Shown here one piece after another: positions 1 to 6,372 of a DNA stretch of 13,941 nt. Made by a program: the position numbers and the translations under genes. Below the pieces are notes generated by a model. It was not told the DNA's origin. It saw only the letters and a program-made list of their open reading frames with translations, and did no database searches. Source of the stretch: CSBr16-58 sp051859825 (lineage in GTDB: Bacteria > Bacteroidota > Bacteroidia > Flavobacteriales > Schleiferiaceae); NCBI GenBank assembly GCA_051859825.1, contig JBHYFA010000071.1, positions 1-13,941 of the forward strand. Reading direction: 5' to 3'. The number at the start of each line of letters is the position of its first letter. Positions within the stretch are counted from its first letter, which is position 1.

Positions 1-707
1 ATTAATGAGCTGGAAAAACCACCATTATCTAAAACAATCTCAGCCAATCCTTTTCCGTTTGGCTTACCAGTGATTCTGTAATTGACACTTCCCGCCCCAT
101 CGGCAAAAACGCCCGGCGAAAGAGATGCTGTAAGCCCTTCAACACCAATAGAAACAGCAGTGTCGCCATTATGTCCTTCAGCATTGCCACCCAAGTAATT
201 GACTTGACAAATGATACTTCGGGCAGGTGTAAGTTCCGTAAGTACACCATTAATCATGGGCTCATCACAGCTCAAGGAGCTGATAGTTCCAGTATTGCTT
301 AAAACGCTTTGACTCAAAGTGCACGTCTGGCCACCGATTTCAACACTAAAATACGCGACGCCATCTGCCGAAGGTGTGCCTATAATATTGTAAACCAAAC
401 TCCCTGCCCCCCTTTCAAAAGCCCCCTCTTCGAGAATTGCTTTGAGTCCCACTACACCTGTGGAATGAGCAGTATCGCCTAAATGTAGCCCGCCATTCCC
501 TCCAAAGTACAAAACCTCTAAGCGGACATTATTAGGTGGAAAACCGGCCACTAACACACCATTAGGAATGGTTTCATCACAACTTAGAGAGTCTATTTTT
601 CCTTCATAAACGGGTTGGATATCTATATCATCATCTTCCAAGCAGCCCGGAAGAAAGAAGAGAGTAAACAGCATCAAAACTAGAAAATAGAGATGATGTT
701 TTCTCAT
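1..707 (-). CDS. Surface lipoprotein with repeated beta modules, partial (C-terminus beyond window)
   Basis: Open frame of 235 codons from the ATG at 705-707 with no stop before the left edge, so the 3' part is missing. The N-terminus is a lipoprotein signal: short basic start (MRKHH), hydrophobic stretch, then lipobox LPGC with lipid Cys22, followed by an acidic run (LEDDD) of the kind that sends Bacteroidota lipoproteins to the cell surface. Two modules of about 95 residues follow (about 38-137 and 140 to the edge). Each starts with a SLSCDE-like segment and carries GGN-GDT, TGV-GL and G-FA-GAGS signatures; the first ends in GGQTCTL. The same modules occur in the upstream gene, so the two are tandem paralogues; by analogy the missing C-terminus may be a FISUMP domain, but this is not visible. 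The gene lies 46 bp downstream of its paralogue and is probably co-transcribed. Function unknown; adhesion or binding at the cell surface is an inference. Confidence 0.85.
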   Translation of the reverse strand, partial: MRKHHLYFLVLMLFTLFFLPGCLEDDDIDIQPVYEGKIDSLSCDETIPNGVLVAGFPPNNVRLEVLYFGGNGGLHLGDTAHSTGVVGLKAILEEGAFERGAGSLVYNIIGTPSADGVAYFSVEIGGQTCTLSQSVLSNTGTISSLSCDEPMINGVLTELTPARSIICQVNYLGGNAEGHNGDTAVSIGVEGLTASLSPGVFADGAGSVNYRITGKPNGKGLAEIVLDNGGFSSSL

Positions 708-753
708 ATTTAGCTGATGTGAATTGCTTATCGACATTTTATAATTATAGATA

Positions 754-2133
754 TCAATCCTTTATACACCGCACCGAATTTCCTGAAGCCCGTGCAGGCA
801 AAGTCATGCCGGCATCATTATTACTTATGGACAATCCTCGAACATTTGTTAATGCCGTTGTGCTTGACCAATATCCACCTTGAGAAAAAATTCCTGTAAA
901 TGCGCCATCTGTCCCCATTCGGCCTCCACCTAAGGTAAAGGCGAGTGGCGAGTTAAATGCGCCAAATCCGTTGTTCGTGCTCCAATTTAATCTCTCCGCG
1001 TTCAATTCAGTAGTCGTAGGCAAACGATAACCACTTGGACATGGGTTGTTTACTCCGTTTACACCCTGCCAAAGATTATCGTTTTGCGAAGTGAGCCAAT
1101 CCATATTATTACCGCTCGTACTCGTAATAAAGTCCCCATGGCCAGGCTGATTGGAACTACTGAGTGTAGATGTAGTTGTAGAAGTACGGCACTGATGGCC
1201 GTCTGCTCCCCTACCCCATTGATAAACATCGCCAAAAGCTTCATGATCCAACATAGATGTTGCAGCTCTACTGGCACCAAGATTTCGATCCATCCAGGTT
1301 TTCCCGGTGGCTGGACTTGTTACATCAAACACCATTGTAGGCGTGTTATCGCAGTGAACTGTACCTGTAGGATAAGCTGGTTGAGCACCGTACACTTTTA
1401 CTGAAATAGAACACGTCTGTCCGCCAATATTTAAACCAAAAACTGCACTACCCGCAGAACTGGGTGAACCACTAATGGTATAAGTTAGAACTCCCGATCC
1501 ATCAGCAAAAATTCCGGGCGCGAGAAATGCGGTTAAGCCAGTCACTCCCGTAGATAATGCCGTATCGCCATTATGCGCACCCCCGTTGCCTCCATTATAA
1601 GGAACTTCACACGTAACCCCCGTAACAAGAACAGCATGATTTACCAAATCTCTCGTAGTTGCTTGGTCGCAAGCTAAGGAACTAATGGTACCTTCTGGAA
1701 GCAAAACTTGTCTGTGAATATTACAACTTATACCGCCAGCTTCAATAGTGAAAATAGCTGTTCCGTCAGAATCAGGTATACCAGAAATAGTGAAGATTAA
1801 GACTCCATTTCCTTCTGAAAAACGCCCCGCTTGTGAAATAGCCGTCAAACCAGTAACGCCGGTTGAATAAACAGTATCGCCAGGATACACTCCACCATTT
1901 CCTCCAGTATATTCAATTTCAGTGCTCACATCAACGGCAGCTAAACGACGAGATAATAATATACCATTTTGCTTGGCGCTAATGCATTCTAGGGTTTGTA
2001 TTTTTCCAATATCAGACGGGACAGCCACTTCATTGTAGTTTTCATCCAACAAGTCGTCTTCTTTCAAACATTGAGAGAACAAAAGCGCGATAAACACCAA
2101 TGCTCCAGCAACATAAATATTTTTTATCTTCAT
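754..2133 (-). CDS. FISUMP-domain surface lipoprotein with two beta modules
   Basis: A 459-aa protein. I start it at the ATG at 2131-2133 rather than the in-frame ATG at 2196, because only this start places a normal signal peptide (MKIKNIYVAGALVFIALLF) at the N-terminus. Cys22 is the likely lipidated residue; the lipobox FSQC has an unusual Gln at -1. Right after it, L-K-E-D-D matches the X-K-(D/E)2 surface-export signal described for Bacteroidota lipoproteins. Two beta modules follow (about 44-145 and 148-248; GGNGG, GDT, STGVTGLTA, GGQTC). The C-terminal domain (about 255-459) is a FISUMP domain: GKTWMDRNLGA near 277, VYQWGRG near 303, NPCPSGYRLPT near 363, GGYWSS near 419 and the closing SVRCIKD. 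FISUMP domains are abundant in Bacteroidota and Fibrobacter surface proteins, with no established biochemical role. Sits between the PEGA gene (66 bp upstream) and its partial paralogue (46 bp downstream). Confidence 0.9.
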   Translation of the reverse strand: MKIKNIYVAGALVFIALLFSQCLKEDDLLDENYNEVAVPSDIGKIQTLECISAKQNGILLSRRLAAVDVSTEIEYTGGNGGVYPGDTVYSTGVTGLTAISQAGRFSEGNGVLIFTISGIPDSDGTAIFTIEAGGISCNIHRQVLLPEGTISSLACDQATTRDLVNHAVLVTGVTCEVPYNGGNGGAHNGDTALSTGVTGLTAFLAPGIFADGSGVLTYTISGSPSSAGSAVFGLNIGGQTCSISVKVYGAQPAYPTGTVHCDNTPTMVFDVTSPATGKTWMDRNLGASRAATSMLDHEAFGDVYQWGRGADGHQCRTSTTTSTLSSSNQPGHGDFITSTSGNNMDWLTSQNDNLWQGVNGVNNPCPSGYRLPTTTELNAERLNWSTNNGFGAFNSPLAFTLGGGRMGTDGAFTGIFSQGGYWSSTTALTNVRGLSISNNDAGMTLPARASGNSVRCIKD

Positions 2134-2199
2134 TCCTTTGCGGTTATTATATTCATCCTTTTGGACAATATCAAAAAAACAGACAGCATTTCGCAATCA

Positions 2200-3975
2200 T
2201 CAAAAGGAAACACCTAGCATGATTACGTTGGCGATTTTACTGCTAGGATACACTGCTAAAGCGTAACCAAACACCAAACCTTTTGAGTCAAATTGCGCTC
2301 CAGCCTTGGGAATCACACCACGAAAAAGCCTGTCATTAATCCGTACCAATTCAGGATTTTCGTTTCCTGAATCAAATTCTTGCCGAAAATCTTGGGTGAA
2401 ATAACTCATTCCGAGCGTAAATGAAAAAGCACCTACTCGATACGCGACTCCGCCACCTATTTCTCTGGAAAGGATGTTTGAAGAAGGCAAAAAACCTCCG
2501 CTTTCCAAAATTCCGTTTGCGTTAACCGCAGCTCTATCGTAAACAAATCCGTCTTCATATACCAGCGTATGGGAAGAAAAATTCATGCTGGTAGAAACTT
2601 CGGTATAAAAACCCCAAGTATTTGGTAGATAGGTAAAATGAAGACCATAGTTGGAATTGGCTAAAGATATCCCGCTTATGTTCTGACGTGGCAAATAACT
2701 AAATAACAGTGCATAGGATCTTCCTTTCTTTTCAGACGTAGTCACTGGTTGCAATTCCGATTGCTGTAAATCAATCAGCAATTTCGTGGTTTCGCCTTCC
2801 TTGATTCGCAATGTTCGAGTTTGTGACGCGTATCCACTGGCCTTAGCTTCAACGGTATAATTTCCAACCGACAAATCTGAAAGATATTTAATTCCCGTCC
2901 ATGTATCCACAATTTCTCCCGTTTCATTTTTCAAAACCACTTCTGCATCAACAGGTATCACTCTAAATTGCAAATCACCTTTAATGGGTTCCAATTCAAT
3001 ATTTACTGTACTTACCTGGCCTCGTTCAATTTGCACGTGCTCTTGAAAATCGTGATATCCTTCTTTTGAAGCTTCAATCAAATACTTCCCCACCACCAAT
3101 TCCACACTAGATTGCTCTTGTTCTTGGCGGTTGACTAGGATGCGTACATCACTTTGCTTCGTATTGATTCGTAAAGTCCCGGTATTTGGCGTCAAATCAA
3201 AAGTAACGTTATTCTCTTGGTTAGAAAGCACTTCAATAGTTTGACGTTCGGCCAAGTAACCACTTTTTGACAAGCGAACATTGTAGATTCCCGGAAACAA
3301 GAAGTAGTCAAATGAGCCATTTCTATCGGCAATACCCTTTTCATCCTCGTTGATTTCCACCCGTGCTTGAGGAACATTAGAGCGAATCCTTACGGGAACA
3401 ACCACAACCCTATCCATTGAATAGCTGTAGTTTACCTGATCAGAAGTGATCATCAGTTTATCCTGAATCATTGCGAAGCCTTCACGTTCTAGGCGAATCT
3501 TCACCTTTCCGAGAGGCACACTCACCGTTTTATTAATTTCTGTAGGAATATTATCCACAAAAAGTTGAGCATCCCTTGGCTCTACCAAAAAAATCACCGA
3601 GGTTTCGTCTTGCCCACTGCGCTCCTCCACCAAATAGTAATACACTTGTTTAGGCGAGGGATTTATGAGAGCCATTCGCTGTTCGATGTAGCCTCTGGCC
3701 GCCACAAAGAGAATTTGTCTTTGAGGATTCACCAATATCTCATACCTATTTGCCCGCTGATTATACCGCTGCTGATTAATGCCTCCCACCGAAGATCGAA
3801 AATCCAATCCTTCCAGGTCAGAATAAACCAAAATCATGGCGTTGTCGGGGTAATCGTTACTAGCCTGCACCACAGTAGTACCGTCCGGCTCGCGCTCCGT
3901 GACGTGAAATTCTCTAAGCTGCGCGGAAAGAGAAAAAGCAAAAAGAGTAAGTGTGATGTAGAAGAAGTGCTTCAT
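2200..3975 (-). CDS. Secreted PEGA-repeat protein with C-terminal barrel-like domain
   Basis: A 591-aa protein starting at the ATG at 3973-3975, where a clear signal peptide begins (MKHFFYITLTLFAFSLSAQ). The frame stays open upstream, but those 94 codons are translated intergenic DNA and repeat array. After an N-terminal beta region (about 20-118) come four PEGA-like modules: about 124-188, 189-263 (FPGIYNVRLSKSGY), 264-330 (VGKYLIEASKEGY) and 331-404 (VGNYTVEAKASGY). PEGA modules are small surface-layer-type beta folds named for a PEGA-like motif. The last 170 residues (420-591) have alternating aromatic strands and end in Phe (VIMLGVSF), as do many outer-membrane barrels, so the protein may be anchored in the outer membrane with PEGA modules as stalk or wall-binding part. 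First gene of a likely three-gene operon with two lipoproteins. A -7-like box lies 5-12 bp before the start. Confidence 0.88.
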   Translation of the reverse strand: MKHFFYITLTLFAFSLSAQLREFHVTEREPDGTTVVQASNDYPDNAMILVYSDLEGLDFRSSVGGINQQRYNQRANRYEILVNPQRQILFVAARGYIEQRMALINPSPKQVYYYLVEERSGQDETSVIFLVEPRDAQLFVDNIPTEINKTVSVPLGKVKIRLEREGFAMIQDKLMITSDQVNYSYSMDRVVVVPVRIRSNVPQARVEINEDEKGIADRNGSFDYFLFPGIYNVRLSKSGYLAERQTIEVLSNQENNVTFDLTPNTGTLRINTKQSDVRILVNRQEQEQSSVELVVGKYLIEASKEGYHDFQEHVQIERGQVSTVNIELEPIKGDLQFRVIPVDAEVVLKNETGEIVDTWTGIKYLSDLSVGNYTVEAKASGYASQTRTLRIKEGETTKLLIDLQQSELQPVTTSEKKGRSYALLFSYLPRQNISGISLANSNYGLHFTYLPNTWGFYTEVSTSMNFSSHTLVYEDGFVYDRAAVNANGILESGGFLPSSNILSREIGGGVAYRVGAFSFTLGMSYFTQDFRQEFDSGNENPELVRINDRLFRGVIPKAGAQFDSKGLVFGYALAVYPSSKIANVIMLGVSF

Positions 3976-3979
3976 TGGG

Positions 3980-3987
3980 CAAATATA
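3980..3987 (-). promoter_or_regulatory. Candidate -7 promoter element of the PEGA gene
   Basis: On the minus strand this reads TATATTTG, an exact match to the Bacteroidota -7 consensus TAnnTTTG. The G lies 5 bases before the ATG at 3975, so a transcript would start at or within a few bases of the start codon and be leaderless or nearly so. I see no TTTG/TTG -33 element 17-23 bp further upstream, so this may be a chance match. Confidence 0.4.
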
Positions 3988-4092
3988 GTCAAGGGAGTGG
4001 GTAATTATACCATTCCATTGTAGATGATTTCTATTTTTCAGACTCAGTACCGGTAAATCAGAAACCATGCCTTGCGCAAACGGGAATGAATT

Positions 4093-4963
4093 AAATCTGC
4101 GTAATCTGCAGGGAAAACTGGCTCCCGCTGATCTCGCTGATTCTTTTCTGCGAACATCTGCGTAATCTGCGGGAAAACTGGCTCCCGCTGATCCCGCTGA
4201 TTCTCGCTGATCTTTTCTGCGTAAATCCGCGCAATCTGCGGGAAAAAATGCTCCCACTGATCTCGCTGATTCGCGCTGATTTTTTCTCTGCGAACATCCG
4301 CGTAATCTGCGGGGAAAACTGGCTCCCGCTGATCTCGCTGATTCACGCTGATCCTTTCTCTGCGTTCATCTGCGCAATCTGCGGGAAAAAAACTCTCCCG
4401 CTGATCTCGCTGATTCTCGTTGATTTTTTCTCTGCGAACATCTGCGTAATCTGCAGGGAAAACTGGCTCCCGCTGATCCCGCTGATCTTTTCTCTGCGAA
4501 CATCTGCGTAATCTGCGGGAAAACTGGCTCCCGCTGATCTCGCNNNNNNNNNNNNNNNNNNNNNNNNNNNNNNNNNNNNNNNNNNNNNNNNNNNNNNNNN
4601 NNNNNNNNNNNNNNNNNNNNNNNNNNNNNNNNNNNNNNNNNNNGATCCCGCTGATTCTCGCTGATCCTTTCTCTGCGAACATCTGCGCAATCTGCGGGAA
4701 AAAAACTCTCCCGCTGATCTCGCTGATTCACGCTGATCTTTTCTGCGTAAATCCGCGCAATCGGCGGGAAAAAAACTCTCCCGCTGATCCCGCTGATTCT
4801 CGCTGATCCTTTCTCTGCGAACATCTGCGCAATCTGCGGGGAAAACTGGCTCCCGCTGATCTCGCTGATTTTTCTTCTGCGTGCATCTGCGCAAATCTGC
4901 GGGAAAAAAAACTCCCTCTGATTCACGCTGATCCTTCTCTGCGAACATCTGCGGGAAAAAAAC
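4093..4963. repeat. Array of about 13 imperfect-palindromic 62-72 bp repeats
   Basis: Tandem degenerate units on the plus strand begin at about 4093 (partial), 4148, 4217, 4288, 4360, 4432, 4494, [gap], 4673, 4743, 4815, 4877 and 4939 (partial). Most are 69-72 bp; three of 62 bp have lost one decamer. Each unit reads CTGCG three times (spacing 10 then 9), an A-rich or ACTGGC spacer, CGCTGAT three times (spacing 9 then 10), then a pyrimidine tract. The halves are near reverse complements: in the unit at 4148 GCGGGA (4169-4174) pairs with TCCCGC (4183-4188) around an 8-base loop, and outer half-sites pair except for one fixed T-T mismatch each. Spacers come in two main forms, AAACTGGC and A-rich ending ACTC. 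It fills the gap between the divergent PEGA and COG0523 genes. Not CRISPR (no unique spacers) and not coding, because unit lengths rotate the frame. Confidence 0.93.
4544..4643. other. Assembly gap of exactly 100 N inside the repeat array
   Basis: One hundred consecutive N, a common scaffolding placeholder for a gap of unknown size. It begins within a CGCTGAT half-site and resumes within another, as expected when short reads cannot cross the repeats. The true number of units is therefore unknown, and flanking units may be collapsed or misjoined. Confidence 0.97.
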
Positions 4964-5079
4964 AAACCAGTCATCAAAACATTTTCCCTTTTCCCATCTC
5001 AAATTTCCTACGAAAACACTACACCCCATCCAAACTACTCCAGAAACCAACTAAACCCCTACCTGATTTATTATTAAAG

Positions 5080-5113
5080 TTTGAACCATCTAAACCTTTC
5101 TTAACTATATTTG
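5080..5113 (+). promoter_or_regulatory. Bacteroidota-type promoter of the COG0523 gene
   Basis: TTTG at 5080-5083 (-33 element) and TATATTTG at 5106-5113 (exact TAnnTTTG -7 element) are separated by 22 bp, within the range seen for the Bacteroidota primary sigma factor. The predicted transcription start is near 5118-5120, giving an A-rich leader of about 30 bases before the ATG at 5149, with no Shine-Dalgarno sequence. Confidence 0.65.
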
Positions 5114-5126
5114 CAACTGAATTGCA
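5112..5126. promoter_or_regulatory. Candidate Zur/Fur-family operator
   Basis: TGCAACTGAATTGCA is a perfect inverted repeat: two TGCAA arms around a 5-bp centre, 15 bp in all. It overlaps the end of the -7 element and the predicted transcription start of the COG0523 GTPase gene, so a bound protein would block RNA polymerase. Fur-family regulators bind AT-rich palindromes of this size, and ZagA/YciC-type genes are classically Zur-repressed. That Zur is the regulator here is inferred from the downstream gene, not from a site model. Confidence 0.5.
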
Positions 5127-5148
5127 TTAATAAAAAATTACACGATAT

Positions 5149-6366
5149 ATGTCTGAAAATAAACTCCCGGTAACGGTACTGAGCGGCTTTTTGGGAGCTG
5201 GCAAAACAACCTTGTTGAATCACATTTTGCACAACAAAAGCGGGCTAAAAGTGGCCGTCATAGTGAACGACATGAGTGAAGTAAATGTGGATGCCGCATT
5301 GGTGAAGAATGAGAATACGCTTTCTCGAACGGAGGAGAAGCTGGTGGAAATGAGCAATGGATGCATTTGCTGCACGCTGCGGGAAGATTTGATGGTGGAA
5401 GTGGAAAGACTGGCCAAGGAAAAGCGCTTTGACTACCTACTGATTGAAAGTACCGGTATCAGTGAACCAGTGCCGGTAGCACAGACGTTTACTTTTGTAG
5501 ATGAAGAAAACAACATCGACCTATCACGTTTCGCGTACATCGATACGATGGTAACGGTGGTAGATGCGTTTAATTTTTTCAAGGATTTTGGAAGTCCTGA
5601 AACGCTGATGGATCGCCAACTGACGGATATGGAAGATGACCATCGCAGTATTGTTAACCTGCTGACAGATCAGATTGAGTTTGCCAATGTGATTGTCCTC
5701 AACAAAACAGACTTGGTGGATGAAGAACACTTAGGTATTTTGAAATCGGCATTGAAGAAACTAAACCCGGGGGCGAGAATCATCGAAAGCAGTCATGCAC
5801 GGGTAGATCCCAAGAAAATCATCAACACCGGGCTTTTCAACTACGAAGAGGCAGAGCAGAGTGCAGGATGGATTGCGGAATTGAATAAGGGCGAGCATAC
5901 ACCAGAAACCGAGGAGTACGGCATTGGCTCTTTCGTGTATCGCAGCAAACGCCCTTTCGACCCACAGCGCTTTTGGACTTACGTGCAGCAGAAATTCCCC
6001 ACCACCATCATTCGGAGCAAGGGACTGTTTTGGCTGAGTTCGCGTCCAGAACAAGCTATTGTTTGGAGTCAGGCCGGTGGTTCACTGCGCTCAGACAGCG
6101 CTGGAGTATGGTGGAGCAGTATGTCGTTCGATAAGCGTATGCAGTACTACGCCTTCGTGGAAAACCAAGAACTCATTGAATCAGAATGGGATCCTTTATT
6201 CGGCGACCGCAAAAACGAGATTGTGTTTATCGGACAAGACATGGACGTGAAGCAAATCACCGAAGATCTAAATGCCTGTCTGGCCACGGCAGAAGAGTTG
6301 GCATCAAAGCGTTGGGTGAAAGGTTATGAGGATAATTGGCCGATACAAAGGGCGTATGCGTTGTAA
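5149..6366 (+). CDS. COG0523 (CobW-type) GTPase, ZagA/YciC-like zinc metallochaperone
   Basis: A 405-aa cytoplasmic GTPase of the G3E family. Motifs are intact: P-loop GFLGAGKTT (13-21), the metal-binding CxCC signature NGCICC (Cys72, Cys74, Cys75), the Walker B-region motif ESTG (100-103) and the guanine-specificity motif NKTD (185-188). The C-terminal CobW domain runs from about 258 (IGSFVYRSKRPF) to about 377. Overall wording (VIVNDMSEVNVDA, MSNGCICCTLREDL, ESTGISEPVPVAQTF, HTPETEEYGI) follows Bacillus ZagA/YciC, which supplies zinc to client enzymes under zinc limitation; other COG0523 members serve cobalt or nitrile hydratase. There is no long His-rich linker, only a single His (HTPETEE). 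Length is normal for the subfamily. It has its own promoter with a palindromic operator and ends 6 bp before the stop of the convergent barrel gene. The family assignment is sure; zinc as the metal is a strong inference. Confidence 0.93.
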   Translation: MSENKLPVTVLSGFLGAGKTTLLNHILHNKSGLKVAVIVNDMSEVNVDAALVKNENTLSRTEEKLVEMSNGCICCTLREDLMVEVERLAKEKRFDYLLIESTGISEPVPVAQTFTFVDEENNIDLSRFAYIDTMVTVVDAFNFFKDFGSPETLMDRQLTDMEDDHRSIVNLLTDQIEFANVIVLNKTDLVDEEHLGILKSALKKLNPGARIIESSHARVDPKKIINTGLFNYEEAEQSAGWIAELNKGEHTPETEEYGIGSFVYRSKRPFDPQRFWTYVQQKFPTTIIRSKGLFWLSSRPEQAIVWSQAGGSLRSDSAGVWWSSMSFDKRMQYYAFVENQELIESEWDPLFGDRKNEIVFIGQDMDVKQITEDLNACLATAEELASKRWVKGYEDNWPIQRAYAL

Positions 6367-6372
6367 GTATTC

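Noticed and set aside
2134..2196. Earlier in-frame start of the FISUMP lipoprotein
   Set aside because: It would put 21 mostly polar residues before the signal peptide and lies in the gap after the PEGA gene.
3976..4257. N-terminal 94-codon extension of the PEGA protein
   Set aside because: The extension is translated repeat array and spacer DNA, and a clear signal peptide begins at the ATG at 3975.
4093..4963. CRISPR array
   Set aside because: Similarity runs through the whole unit with no unique spacers, units vary from 62 to 72 bp, and no cas genes are present.
4044..5050. Overlapping 200-codon reading frames on the minus strand
   Set aside because: They are translations of a degenerate repeat in rotating frames, contain the N gap, and show no conserved domain.
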